Position numbers and translations under genes: made by a program. Positions 1 through 11,305 of a stretch of DNA of 64,000 bases are shown one piece after another (position 1 is the stretch's first letter; each line of letters begins with the position of its first letter). Under the pieces are notes generated by a model, which did no database searches, was not told where the DNA came from, and saw only the letters and a list, made by a program, of their open reading frames with translations. The stretch covers positions 46,001-110,000 of the forward strand of contig JAKOON010000089.1 in the NCBI GenBank assembly GCA_022577435.1, given 5' to 3'. Source of the DNA: Embiotoca jacksoni. Its lineage: Eukaryota; Chordata; Actinopteri; Embiotocidae.

Positions 1-125
1 AGATGGCAGCACCCTGCATGGTGATCTGTCTCATCAGTGTGTGAATGGGTGAATGGAAAAAACATGTTAAAGCGCTTTGAGACCGAAAGGTGATAAAGCA
101 CTATGCAAGTAAAGACCATTTACCA
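1..125 (+). repeat. Tail of a dispersed teleost repeat (family uncertain)
   Basis: The stretch contains 'gtgaatgggtgaatgg', 'aaagcgctttgaga', 'aaagcactatgcaagt' and 'gaccatttaccatt' in that order. This order is familiar to me from the 3' tails of common teleost interspersed repeats. Only the tail lies in the window, so the family cannot be fixed. The 16-bp minisatellite begins directly after the 'taccatt' terminus, so the array abuts or grew from the element end. The repeat assignment rests on memory of the family's look, not on a search. Confidence 0.4.
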
Positions 126-3100
126 TTCCGGAGGAAGGTGGTTGTTGAGGAAGGTGGTTCCAGAGGGCCGTGGTTGTGGAGGAAGGCGGTTCTGTAGTAA
201 GATGGTTGTGGAGGAAGGTGGTTGTGGAGGAAGGTGGTTGTTGAGGAGGGTGGTTCCAAAGGAAGGAAGTTGTGGAGGAAGGTGGTTCTGGAGGAGGGTG
301 GTTGTGGAGGAAGGCGGTTCTGGAGGAATTTGTTTCAGGAGGAAGGTGGTTGTGGAGGAATGTGGTTGTGGAGGAAAGCGGTTATGGAGGAAGGCGGTTC
401 TGTAGTAATGTGGTTCTGGAAGAAGGTGGTTTTGAAGGGCCATGGTTGTGGAGGAAGGTGGTTGTTGAGGAAGGCGGTTGTGGAGGAATGTGGTTCTGGA
501 GGAAGGCGGTTGTGGAGGAATGTGGTTCTGGGGGAAAGTGGTTATGGAGGAAGGTGGTTCTGGAGGAAGGTGTATCTGGAGGGTGTTGGTTCTGGAGGAA
601 GGTGGTTGTTGAAAAAGACAGTCATGGAGGAAGGTGGTTGTGGAGGAAGGCGGTTCTGTAGTAAGATGGTTGTGGAGGAAGGTAGTTCTGGAGGGCAGTG
701 GTTCTGCAGGGGGGTGGTTGTGGAGGAAGGCGTTTGTGGAGGAAGGCGGTTGTGGTGGAAGGCGGTTCTGTAGTAAGATGGTTCTGGAGGAAGGTGGTTT
801 TGGAGAGCCGTGGGTTTGGAGGTCAGTGGTTCTGGAGGAAGGTGGTTGTGGAGGGCGGTGGTTGTGGAGGAAGGTAGTCCTAGAGGGCGGTGGTTCTGGA
901 TGAAGGCGGTTGTGGAGGAACGTGGTTCAGGAGGAAATCGGTTCTGGAGGAATGTGGTTCTGGAGGAAAGCGGTTATGGAGGAAGGTGGTTGTGGGGGAA
1001 TGTGGTTGTGGAGGAAAGTGGTTATGGAGGAAGGGGGTTCTGTAGTAATATGGTTCTGGAGGACGGTGGTTCTGGAAGAAGGTGGTTTTGGAGGGCTGAG
1101 GTTGTGGAGGAAGGTGGTTGTTGAGGAAGGCGGTTGTGGAGGAATGCGGTTGTGGAGGAAGGTGGTTGTGGAGGAAGGCTGTTCTGTAGTAAGATGGTTG
1201 TGGGGGAAGATGGTTGTGGAGGAAGGTAGTTCTGGAGGGCGGTGGTTCTGCAGGGGGGTGGTTGTGGAGGAAGGCGTTTGTGGAGGAAGGCGGTTGTGGA
1301 GGAAGGCGGTTCTGGATGAAGGCGGTTGTGGAGGAAGGTGGTTCTGTTTTAATATGGTTCTGGAGGATGGTGGTTTTGGAAGAAAGTGGTTTTGGAGGGC
1401 TGTGGTTGTGGAGGAAGGTGATTGTTGAGGAAGGCGATTGTGGAGGAATGTGGTTCTGGAGGAATGTGGTTCTGGAGGAAAGAGGTTATGGATGAAGGTG
1501 GTTCTGGCAGAAGGTGTTTCTGGAGGAAGGTGGTTTTGGAGGGAAGCGGTTGTGGAGGAAGGTAACTCCGGAGGGCCCTGGTTGTGGAGAAGATGGTTTT
1601 TGAGGAAGGTCATTGTGGAGGTAGATAGTTCTGGAGGGCGGTGGTTCTGCAGGAGGGTGATTGTGGAGGAAGGCGTTTGTGGAGGAAGGTAGTTCTGGAG
1701 GGCGGTGGTTCTGCAGGAGGGTGATTGTGGAGGAAGGCGTTTGTGGAGGAAGGTAGTTCTGGAGGGCGGTGGTTCTGCAGGAGGGTGGTTGTGGAGGAAG
1801 GCGTTTGTCGAGGAAGGCGGTTGTGGAGGAAGGCGGTTCTGGAGGAAGGTAATTCTGGAGTGCGGTGGTTCTGCAGGAGGGTGGTTGTGGAGGAATGTGG
1901 TTCTGGAGGAAAGCGGTTGTGGAGGAAGGTGGCTTTGTAGTAAGGTGGTTGCGGAGGAAGTTGGTAGTTGAGGAAGGTAGTTCTGGAGGAGGTTGGTTGT
2001 GGAAGAAGGCGGTTCTGGAGGAAGGTAGTTCTGGAGGGCGGTGGTTCTGCAGGAGGGTGGTTGTGGAGGAAGGCGTTTGTCGAGGAAGGCGGTTGTGCAG
2101 GAAGGCGGTTCTAGAGGAAGGTAGTTCTGGAGTGCGGTGGTTCTTCAGGAGGGTGGTTGTGGAGGAAGGTGGTTTTGGAGGAAGTCGGTTCTGGAGGAAT
2201 GTGGTTCTGTAGGAAAGCTGTTATGGAGGAAGGTGGTTCTGTTGTAATATGGTTCTGGAGGATGGTGGTTTTGGAAGAAAGTGGTTTTGGAGGGCTGTGG
2301 TTGTGGAGGAAGGTGGTTGTTGAGGAAGGCGATTGTGGAGGAATGTGGTTCTGGAGGAATGTGGTTCTGGAGGAAAGAGGTTATGGAGGAAGATGGTTCT
2401 GGCGGAAGGTGTTTCTGGAAGAAGGTGTATCTGGAGGGCGTTGGTTCTGGAGGAAGGTGGTTGTGGAGGGAGGCGGTTCTGTAGTAAGATGGTTGTGGAT
2501 GGTAGCTCCGGAGGGCCCTGGTTGTGGAGAAGGTGGTTGTTGAGGAAGGTCGTTGTGGAGGTAGATAGTTCTGGAGGGCGGTGGTTCTGCAGGAGGGTGA
2601 TTGTGGAGGAAGGCATTTGTGGAGGAAGGTATTTCTGGAGGGCGGTGGTTCTGCAGGAGGGTGGTTGTGGAGGAAGGTGTTTGTGGAGGAAGGCGATTGT
2701 GGAGGAAGGAGGTTCTGGAGGAAGGTAATTCTGGAGTGCGGTGGTTCTGCAGGAGGGTGGTTGTGGAGGAAGGTGGTGTTTGAAGAAGATGGTTCTAAAT
2801 GAAGGTGGTTCTGGAGGAAGGTGGTTGTGGAGGAACGTGGTTCTGGAGGAAATCGGTTACCGAGGAAGGTGGTTGTGGAGGAAGGCAGTTCTGTAGCAAG
2901 ATAGTTGTGGAAGAAGGTGGTCTAGGAGTGTCGTGGTTTTGGAGGAAGATGGTTGTGGAGGAAGGTAGTTGTGGAGGAAGGTGGTTCCGGAGGGCCCTGG
3001 TTTTGGAGAAGGTGGTTGTTGAGGAAGGTGGTTGTGGAGGTAGGTAGTTCTGGAGGGCGGTGGTTCTGCAGGAAGGTGGTTTTGGAGGAAGGCGTTTCTG

Positions 3101-5845
3101 GAGGAAGGTAGTTCTTTAGTGCGGTGGTTCTGCAGGATGGTGGTTGTGGAGGAAGGTGGTTGTTGAGGAAGATGGTTCTCAAGGAAGGTGGTTATAAAGG
3201 AAGGTGGTTCTGGAGGAAGGTGGTTCTGGAGGAGGGTGGATGTACAGGAAGGCGTTTGTGGAGGAAGGCGGTTGTGGAGGAATGTGGTTCTGGAGGAATG
3301 TGGTTCTGGTGGAAAGCGGTTATGGAGGATGGTGTTTATGGAGGAAGGTGGTTCTGGAGGAAGGTGTTTCTGGAGGAAGGTGTATCTGGAGGGCGTTGGT
3401 TCTGGAGGAAGGTGGTTTTCGAGAAAGACGGTTATGGAGGAAGGTGGTTGTGGAGGAAGGCGGTTCTGTAGTAAGATGGTTGTGGAGGAAGATGGTTGTG
3501 GAGGAAGGTAGTTCTGGAGGAATGTGGTTCTGGAGGAAAGCGGTTATGGAGGAAGGTGGTTGTGGAGGAATGTGGTTCTGGAGGAAAGTGGTTATGGAGG
3601 AAGGCGGCTTTGTAGTAAGGTGGTTGCGGAGGAAGTTGGTAGTTGAGGAAGGTAGTTCTGGAGGGCGGTGGTTCTGGTGGCTGTGGTTGTGGAGGAAGGT
3701 GGTTGTTGAGGAAGGTGGTTCTGGATGAAGGCGGTTGTGGAGGAACGTGGTTTTGTAGTGTCGTGGTTCTGGAGGAAAGCGGTTCTGGAGGAAGGTGGTT
3801 CTGTTTTAATATGGTTCTGGAGGATGGTGGTTTTGGAAGAAAGTGGCTTTGGAGGGCTGTGGTTGTGGAGGAAGGTGGTTGTTGAGGAAGGCGATTGTGG
3901 AGGAATGTGGTTCTGGAGGAAAGAGGTTATGGAGGAAGGTGGTTCTGGCGGAAGGTGTTTCTGGAGGAAGGTGTATCTGGAGGGCGTTGGTTCTGGAGGA
4001 AGGTGGTTGTGGAGGAAGGCGGTTCTGTAGTAAGATGGTTGTGGAGGAAGGTGGTTCTGGAGGGCGGTGGTTCTGCAGGAGGGTGGTTGTGGAGGAAGGC
4101 GTTTGTGGAGGAAGGTGTTTGTGGAGGAAGGTAGTTCTGGAGGGCGGTGGTTCTGCAGGAGGGTGGTTGTGGAGGAAGGCGTTTGTGGAGGAAGGCGGTT
4201 GTGGAGGAAGGCGGTTCTGGAGGAAGGTAATTCTGGAGTGCGGTGGTTCTGCAGGAGGGTGGTTGTGGAGGAAGATGGTTCTAAATGAAGTTGGTTTTGG
4301 AGGAAGATGGTTGTGGAGGAATGTGGTTCTGGAGGGAAGCGGTTGTGGAGAAGGTGGTTGTTGAGGAAGGTGGTTGTGGAGGTAGTTAGTTCTGGAGGGC
4401 GGTGGTTCTGCAGGAGGGTGGTTGTGGAGGTAGGCGTTTGTGGAGGAAGGCGGTTGAGGAGGAAGGTAGTTCTGGAGGGCGGTGGTTCTGCAGGAAGATG
4501 GTTGTGGAGGAAGGCGTTGCTGGAGGAATGTAGTTCTGTAGTGCGGTGGTTCTGCAGGAGGGTGGTCGTGGAGGAAGGCATTTGTGGAGGCAGGCGGTTG
4601 TGGAGGCAGGCGGTTGTGGAGGAATGTGGTTCTGGAAGAAGGTGGTTTTGGAGGGCTGTGGTTGTGGAGGAAGGTGGTTGTGGAGGAATGTGGTTCTGGA
4701 GGAAAGAGGTTATGGAGGAAGGTGTTTTTGGCGGAAGGTGTTTCTGGAGGAAGGTGTATCTGGAGGGCATTGGTTCTGGAGGAAGGTGGTTGTGGAGGAA
4801 GGCGGTTCTGTAGTAAGATGGTTGTGGAGGAAGGTGGTTTTGGAGTGTTGTGTTTTTGGAGGAAGGTGGTTGTGGAGGAACGTAGTTCTGGAGGGAAGCG
4901 GTTGTGTAGGAAGGTGGTTGTGGAGGAAGGTAGCTTCGGAGGGCCCTGGTTGTGGAGAAGGTGGTTGTCGAGGAAGGTGGTTGTGGAGGTAGATAGTTCT
5001 GGAGGGCGGTGGTTGAGCAGGAGGGTGATTGTGGAGGAAGGCGCTTCTGGAGGAAGGTAATTCTGGAGGGCGGTGGTTCTGCAGGAGGCTGGTTGTGGAG
5101 GAAGGCGTTTGTGGAGGAAGGCGGTTGTGGTGGAAGGCGGTTGAGGAGAAAGGAGGTTCTGGAGGAAGGTGGTTGTTGAGGAACGTGGTTCTGAAGGAAA
5201 TCGGTTATGGAGGAAGGTGGTTGTGGAGGAAGGTGGTTCTGTAGAAAGATGGTTGTGGAGGATGGTGGTTCTGGAGGAAGGTTGTTTCAGAGAGCCGTGG
5301 TTTTGGTGGAAGGTGGTTGTGGAGGAATGTAGTTCTGGAGGGAAGCGGTTGTGTAGGAAGGTGGTTGTGGAGGAAGGTAGCTTCGGAGGGCCCTGGTTGT
5401 GGAGAAGGTGGTTGTGGAGGTAGATAGTTCTGGAGGGTGGTGGTTGAGCAGGAGGGTGATTGTGGAGGAAGGCGTGTGTGGAGGAAGGCGGTTGTGAAGG
5501 AAGGCGCTTCTGGAGGAAGGCGGTTCTGGAGTAAGGTAATTCTGGAGGGCGTTGGTTCCGCAGGAGTGTGGTTGTGGAGGCAGGCGTTTGTGGAGGAAGG
5601 TAGTTCTGGAGGGCGGTGGTTCTGCAGGAGGCTGGTTGTGGAGGAAGGCGTTTGTGGAGGAAGGAGGTTCTGGAGAAAGATGGTTGTTGAGGAACGTGGT
5701 TCTGAAGGAAATCGGTTATGGAGGAAGGTGGTTGTGGAGGAAGGTGGTTCTGTAGAAAGATGGTTGTGGAGGATGGTGGTTCTGGAGGAAGGTGGTTTGA
5801 GAGGGCCGTGGTTTTGGAGGAAGGTGGTTCTGGAGGAAGGCGAGT
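126..5845 (+). repeat. 16-bp-unit G-rich minisatellite, about 5.7 kb
   Basis: The basic unit is tgtggaggaaggtggt (16 bp), repeated roughly 357 times with substitutions, for example tctggagggcggtggt, tctgcaggagggtggt and tctgtagtaagatggt. The plus strand is strongly G-rich and nearly lacks C. Because 16 is 1 modulo 3, three units restore the frame. All three plus frames therefore spell the same 16-residue peptide (VEEGGCGGRWLWRKVV type), and the minus frames spell a Pro/Ser/Thr/Asn/His-rich one, including an open stretch of about 700 codons. No conserved start, flanking exon or non-repeat domain supports a real protein. Variant units recur in blocks, such as the 'ggtgtatctggagggcgttgg' block near 565, 2425, 3380, 3970 and 4755, which shows higher-order duplication. 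Confidence 0.95.
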
Positions 5846-7442
5846 TAAATCCATGTAAGACCATGAATCCCATGTTGAAACTATATTTAAAAACAAACTG
5901 TTGTGATAAAATTTGAAAAAAAGTTTCCAACACAACTTTTGAAAAAACCCGATAATGGCAACATGTTTTTTTTATTTTTTTTATCATGTTTTAATTTTCT
6001 TACATTTCATTTCCTGTTTTATGTACTTTGATCTTACTCTTCTCTTGTGGCTGGTGTCCTGACTTTCTGCTTACTCAATAAACTCTTAATTTATATTCGC
6101 AACTTATCTGGTTCATTTCTGTCATCGATTCGTTTCAACCAGGTTTGTATAAAATATCTTCAATCGAGTTACTCTGAGAACTTTGTTCTCTCGTGAGTTG
6201 TTGTTAATTATCCTGTGGACACATGTCCATGTGTGAGCTGTAGGAGGAGGCGGGGCTCGGTGTGTATCTGCCTCAGTGTGTGCACACAGCTAGTGTCTGT
6301 TAGAAGCTTTCATCAACACGGATATTTGCCACATTTACTCAGATGATAAATATACTTGTCAAAAATACGTTATCTGTACCAGATACTCGTTTCAGCCTAG
6401 TACTCGTCTCATCTTTATTTAATATTTATTCCTTTATCAGGTAGTGGTTTAAAATAAAATCACATATTTCTTTCAACTTGCAACTTTTTTGAATTCCCGC
6501 AAAAAACTGTCTTAAAACTTAAAATTACGAGAAAATCTGCTGCAAAATCAGACATTCACAAAAAAATTGTGAAACCCTGGAGGGACGGTTCTATGTAGTG
6601 TAAAGGATGTGGTGACTGAGTTGGTGTGTGATTGGAACAGTGTGTGTGTTTCTGTGGGGTGATCCTTCAGCTGTTTGACCTCCCAGTGTTTCTTCTCCAG
6701 AAGCGGTACTGGTTCTTCCATCCTAACCCATCTCCAGACTCCTTCTCATACTCCTGCCTGCTTTCTGATCCTTTCCTGTTTCTTTTTGAATTGTCTCTTC
6801 CTCACCCGTTTACATCCGAACACCTGCTCAGCCTCATACTTTAGTGTAAACCTTTAGAGAAAGAACTTCATGACCTCCTGAGTGTTAAGTCGTGCATTTG
6901 GGTCCAGTCTGTTTTTGTTATCAACATTACTGTAAACATGTGTGTGTGTGCAGGTTTATAAAAAAAATACTTGGTCTTACATACAGTATTTTCATCCTGT
7001 ACAGTATAAATTAACAAATGAAAGAAGTCATATCAGTCAATACTCAAAATGCCAAATATAAGAAAATAAACAATTTTGCTAGTTTTTTTCTGTCCAGCTC
7101 ACAGAACAAAAATTATTTATTTATTCGTGCATTTCTACATGTTTAACTCGAGGACATGTGTGGGCTCTGAGTGCTGCCGAAACCTGGGTGACCCGCATCT
7201 CAATATCATTCCACTTTTACCCCCAACAGTCACTCAGCTCATGAACGAATGCCTGCCGTAAACCAGAAGTGAAGTTTCTTCAGGTTATCAGCTGCTCTAT
7301 TGACCTTGAACATTTGTGTTCACACAATTATCACCCTTACCTACTGCTATCCAGCCTGCGAAGATATCAGAGTGTGTAAGTAAAGGGAGGGGTCATTTAT
7401 TAAAAAATCTCTGCCAATGTGTGTGTGAATGTGTGAACAAAC
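5846..7442. other. AT-rich region without recognisable gene
   Basis: I see no recognisable gene or full repeat. There is a T-rich tract near 5967-5983 and a polyadenylation-like AATAAA near 6077. A splice-acceptor-like tract ends in CAG at about 6703 and precedes a short open stretch reading KRYWFFHPNPSPDSFSYSC; I do not recognise it and there is no partner exon, so it is not called as a gene. Confidence 0.5.
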
Positions 7443-8002
7443 AGAAGTTCTTGTTTTGTATCTCTATGCTGTCCTTTTCTCTCTCTGCTCTCCTCTCATC
7501 CCAACAGCAGATGTTCTCCACCTCTGAGCCTGGTTCTGTTAACAGATGCTCCGCCCACATCTGATCCTGGTTCTGTTAACAGATGCTCCGCCCACCTCTG
7601 AGCCTGGTTCTGCCAACAGATGCTCCGCCCACCTCTGAGCCTGGTTCTGCCAACAGATGCTCCGTCCACCTCTGATCCTGGTTCTGTTAACAGATGCTCC
7701 TCCCACCTCTGATCCTGGTTCTGTTAACAGATGCTCCGCCCGCCTCTGATCCTGGTTCTGTTAACAGATGCTCCGCCCACCTCTGAGCCTGGTTCTGCCA
7801 ACAGATGCTCCGCCCACCTCTGAGCCTGGTTCTGCCAACAGATGCTCCGTCCACCTCTGATCCTGGTTCTGTTAACAGATGCTCCTCCCACCTCTGATCC
7901 TGGTTCTGTTAACAGATGCTCCTCCCACCTCTGATCCTGGTTCTGTTAACAGATGCTCCGCCCGCCTCTGATCCTGGTTCTGTCAACAGATGCTCCACCC
8001 AC
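7443..8002 (+). mobile_element. L2/CR1-type LINE 3' UTR fragment
   Basis: Bases 7443-7505, including 'ctctatgctgtccttttctc' and 'ctgctctcctctcatcccaa', are the reverse complement of 32640-32715 in the 3' UTR of the minus-strand LINE at 31898-37200. The fragment is therefore a second, 5'-truncated copy of the same family lying in plus orientation. It holds no coding sequence. Most of it is an internal 37-bp tandem amplification, described separately. Confidence 0.8.
7522..8002 (+). repeat. 37-bp minisatellite, 13 units, inside the LINE 3' UTR
   Basis: The unit opens with ctctgagcctggttctgcc and closes with aacagatgctccgcccac. Counting 37 bp from 7522 gives exactly 13 units ending at 8002. Alternating variants (gagcc or gatcc, gttaac or gccaac, ccgcccac or cctcccac) recur in blocks: the run covering roughly 7596-7743 is repeated at about 7781-7965, so several units were duplicated together. 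The same 37-bp module occurs about four times in reverse orientation at 32118-32296 in the related LINE. Confidence 0.95.
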
Positions 8003-9216
8003 GCCAGAGTTATTTTTGATAATAAAGTGAGTTTCGTTTGAAAAGATTTACTTTATGTTTTAATACTTTCAGCACATATTCTGATGATGATTTTTTTTTT
8101 GCTCAATAATCACGGGCTCTGGGGGATGTCCCTCAGTCAACATGTCAACTGCGTGCACTCTCAAAAGTTGTGATATCTGTGGCATCATGTGTGATAAAAC
8201 TACACATTTTAAAGTGTCCTCTTACTGTGATCAGTCTGAGGTTCACCTGTGCAATAATTCTGCTGTTTACTCCGTGTCCATCTCGGCTCACTAACATGTA
8301 TTTTAACAAATGTGTGAACAAAATTTTTGAGAAATTAGCTTTTATTTGAATAAAAGAAGTCTGAGTCTTCAATTCATTAAAAATGTGAGCGAAAAACTTA
8401 AGTGTTGCATTTATATTTCTGTTGAATATTAGTTGCTATGAAGCAAAAAATATGAAGTGAAAATAGTTTCGGCAGCGCTGCAGGTCAGACGTGTTGTTTT
8501 CAGCTCGCTGCTTTAGCTGCGCTTTTTCTCCAATCTGCTAGTTTTCTAAATATTGTCTCTAAGAGAGTTTCCGTCAAGCACAGGAGGACAGAAACTTTTG
8601 CTCGCTATCAACAGGATTTTGAATCATGTTTTTGTGTTGAGTGGAGCTGAGACGGGCCAGCTCATTCTGAAGGACACGTCCTCATGCCTCCTGGACACAT
8701 CCTCATGTCCCCTGTACACGTCCTCATGCCTCCTGGACACGTCCTCATGCCTCCTGGATACGCCCTCATGTTTCTGTACACGTCCTCATGTCTCTGGAAA
8801 CGTCCTGATGTCCCCTGGACACGTCCTCTTGTCCCCATTCAATTTCGCTGTCCACAGAAAAAGATGACGATGACATCATGGACAAAGGGGTCCCCTTAGC
8901 CGAGGGCATCGCCCGGACACACTCCCTAATTAGTTTAATCATTTCTGCAAGGTGAATGTAATAATAAGTGGGAAAATATAGTTAGGTTTGTTTGATTAGT
9001 ATGAACATGTAATGTGTTCATGGCACAATACAGAAAGATTAAATGTAAAAGTTGGCCAATAGTAGATGGACAATCGTACTATATTTCAGTACAGAGAAAT
9101 ATTGTGTAAACAAGCTAATTCATAGTTTAAACATACTGTCTTCTGAAATGTCAACTCCTCCAATCCTCATCTGAACACCTACCACGAAGGGATCCATGTT
9201 ATCATCCATATTTTTT
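8003..9216. other. Intergenic sequence without recognisable gene
   Basis: Apart from the 21-bp array at 8673-8836 I see no gene or known repeat here. There is a T10 run near 8091 and AT-rich unique-looking sequence. The short open frames do not resemble any family I recognise. Confidence 0.5.
8673..8836 (+). repeat. 21-bp minisatellite, about 8 degenerate units
   Basis: The unit is gacacgtcctcatgcctcctg with variants (tgtcccctgta, tgtttctgta, tgtctctgga). At 21 bp the frame is kept, giving a heptapeptide TSSCLLD type in one plus frame. It is not otherwise associated with a gene. Confidence 0.85.
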
Positions 9217-9350
9217 TGGGCGGCACGGTGGTGCAGTGGTTAGCATTGTCGCCTCACAGCAAAAAGGTTCTGGGTTTGAATCCGGTCCTGGGCCTTTCTG
9301 TGCGGAGTTTGCATGTTCTCCCTGTGCTTGCGTGGGTTCTCTCCGGGTCC
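9217..9350 (+). mobile_element. tRNA-like SINE head, truncated
   Basis: The segment starts 'ggcggcacggtggtgcagtgg' minus its last base in the usual form and carries an A-box-like TGGTGCAGTGG (about 9230-9240) and a B-box-like GGTTTGAATCC (about 9272-9282). It continues 'tttgcatgttctccctgtg' and 'cgtgggttctctccggg'. This is a very common teleost repeat head with an internal RNA polymerase III promoter layout. The usual continuation after 'ctctccgggt' is missing; Tc1 transposon sequence follows directly. Whether the family is called a SINE or a composite DNA element differs between libraries. Confidence 0.65.
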
Positions 9351-10294
9351 AGAAGGACAACCATCCCTGCAGCACTCCACCAAGCAGGCCTGTATGGTAG
9401 AGTGACCAGACGGAAGACACTCCTCAGTAAAAGGAACATGACAGCCCACCTGGAGTTTACCAAAAGACACCTGAAGGACTGTCAGACCATGAGAAACTAA
9501 ATTCTCTGGTCTGATGAAACAAAGATTGAACTCTTTGGCCTGAATGCCAAGCATCATGTTTGGAGGAAACCAGGCACCGCTCATCACCTGACCAATACCA
9601 TCTCTACGGTGAAGCATGGTGGTGGCAGCATCATGCTGTGGGGATGTTTTTCAGCAGCAGGAACTGGGAGACTAGTCAGGATGGAGGGAAAGATGAATGC
9701 AGCGATGTACAGAGACATCCTTGATGAAAACCTTCTCCAGAGCGCTCTGGACCTCAGACTGGGGCGAAGGTTCATCTTCCAACAGGACAACGACCCGAAG
9801 CACACAGCCAAGATAACAAAGGAGTGTCTTCAGGACAACTCTGTGAATGTCCTTGAATGTCCCAGGCAGAGCCCAGACTTGAACCCGATTGAACATCTCT
9901 GGAGAGATCTGAAGATGTCTGAGCACCGACGCTCCTCATCCAACCTGATGGAGCTGGAGATGTCCTGCAAAGAAGAACGGGAGAAACTGCCCAAGAATAG
10001 GAGCCAAGCTTATAGCATCATACTCAAAAAGACTTGAGGCTGTAATTTCTGCAAAGGTGCTTCAACAAAGTATTGAGCAAAGACTGTGAATACTTATGTA
10101 CGTGTTATATTTTCATTCTTTATTTTTAATAGATTTGCAAAAATTTTCAACAAACTATTTTCACTTTGTCATTATGGGATATTGTGTGTAGAATTTTGAG
10201 GAAAAAATGAATTTAATTAATTTTGGAGTAAGGCTGTAACATAACAAAATGTGGAAAAAGTGAAGCGCTGTGAATTCTTTCCGGATGCACTGTA
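9348..10294 (+). mobile_element. 5'-truncated Tc1-like DNA transposon
   Basis: The element runs from inside the transposase gene to an intact-looking right terminal repeat ending 'ttccggatgcactgta'. The left terminal repeat and the N-terminal DNA-binding region are absent and replaced by a SINE head at 9217-9350. After the coding part the sequence has the AT-rich 3' stretch expected of this Tc1 family ('gtcattatgggatattgtgt', 'ggctgtaacataacaaaatg'). It cannot be autonomous. Confidence 0.9.
9357..10036 (+). pseudogene. Tc1-like transposase pseudogene (DDE catalytic part)
   Basis: Tc1/mariner transposases cut and paste their element with a DDE triad. The plus frame that starts inside the SINE reads KRNMTAHLEFTKRHLKD and then meets TAA at 9498-9500, where the family normally has Lys before ILWSDET. 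The same frame resumes with WSDETKIELFGLNAKHHVW (first Asp), FIFQQDNDPKHTA (second Asp) and DLNPIEHLWRDL (Glu). The three acidic positions are present. Two Trp-to-Cys changes typical of decay are visible (KECLQDN, LECPRQS). The N-terminal HTH is missing and the stop is internal, so it is dead. Confidence 0.9.
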
Positions 10295-10777
10295 TGTGCA
10301 GACATCTAATGTGTTATACTATCATAGGACTGATATTTCCCATAATAGAACATTTTTCTACTCAAAATCTTCGGGTCTGTATGTATTGCTAAAGTGACAT
10401 AAACCTTCAGAATAAAAATAATCAAAAAATAGTATTAGTGACAACATTAATTAGAGTGTACAGGTGAGGTTGGGTTATGGTCCGAGTGAAACACTTGTGA
10501 TTATATGACAAATATGTGACAAAGTTTTCCTCCCAGTTTGTTGTCGGATCAATCACTGATGACCGTCATTTAACGCTCAATTTTAATTGTACTTGCCATT
10601 CTGTGGGTTGATGATTAAAAGTCTTCATCAGAGTCACGTTCCTGAATCTTTAAAGAAATGAAAAGGGAATACAGCTGTAAAAGGCAAAAAGGAAAGAATT
10701 TATGTCTGAAAGCGTACACGTCAAACAGCAAAGAAGTAAGCATGACTTGCAATGTCGGGATGTTGTGGGCTGTCTAT
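10295..10777. other. Intergenic sequence, nothing recognised
   Basis: This is AT-rich unique-looking sequence. I see no gene, structured RNA or known repeat. Confidence 0.5.
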
Positions 10778-10852
10778 TTATATATATATATCCATCCATC
10801 CATCCACCCATCCATCCATCCATCCATCCGTCTATCCGTCTGTCTGTATGTC
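10778..10852 (+). repeat. Compound TA / ATCC / GTCT microsatellite
   Basis: A short TA run is followed by CATC-type tetranucleotides and then GTCT/GTAT tetranucleotides. The same GTCT motif resumes at 11177 on the far side of the LTR-like sequence, so the two parts were probably one microsatellite before insertion. Confidence 0.85.
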
Positions 10853-11175
10853 TGTGGTGGTGGGGTGTGGTTTAGCTCAGCTGCAGATGGTAGAGAGTGG
10901 GAGGAGTGGTTCAGGGGACGGTGCCGGGAGGAAGATAATTGACACAGCTGTTCTGAATCAGGGAAAATTGGGTCTGCCCTTACATAAGTAAGCAGGACCT
11001 GGTGAGAAGGGAGGAGAAGCAGCCTGGAACCCGGACGCTCGGAGGCTGAACAGGAGAGCGCCGTCCCCAGGTGTGAAGGACTGAATTACGAAATAAAAGA
11101 AACCATCGACCAAACGTGGTGGCTCAGTGTGTCGTCTGTCTCAACGGAACCCCACCGTAGCTCAGACCTGCTACA
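10853..11175 (+). mobile_element. Probable solo LTR (Gypsy-like)
   Basis: The 323-bp segment begins TGTGGTGG and ends CTGCTACA, so it has the TG...CA ends of an LTR, with a polyadenylation-like AATAAAAG at about 11092 followed by a plausible R-U5 region ('gtggctcagtgtgtcgtctg'). TGTC lies on both sides (10849-10852 and 11177-11180, with one extra T on the right), compatible with a 4-bp target duplication, but the host is a TGTC microsatellite so this is weak. A related 5' part appears at 48696. No internal retrotransposon genes are present. Confidence 0.55.
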
Positions 11176-11202
11176 TTGTCTGTCTGTCTGTCTGTCTGTG
11201 GT
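11176..11202 (+). repeat. (TGTC)n microsatellite
   Basis: Six TGTC units; apparently the right half of the microsatellite that begins before 10852. Confidence 0.85.
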
Positions 11203-11305
11203 GTCATCAGAACTCGTAGGATGATGAGGACTGGATCCACGTGGTACCAACACACATCTGGCTGCCTTCATTGGTCGATTTACCTGGACAAAAAGTAAAA
11301 GTAGG

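Noticed and set aside
3806..5935. Minus-strand open frame of about 700 codons rich in Pro, Ser, Thr and His
   Set aside because: It is the complement of the 16-bp array. Equivalent frames exist in every phase and there is no non-repeat domain, promoter or splice context.
6632..6857. Possible exon after a splice-acceptor-like tract (KRYWFFHPNP)
   Set aside because: The peptide is not recognised, there is no donor or partner exon, and the T/C-rich composition makes acceptor-like sites common.
10868..10910. tRNA A-box-like text TAGCTCAG...GGTAGAG
   Set aside because: No acceptor stem or proper B box at the right distance, and the segment belongs to the LTR-like sequence.
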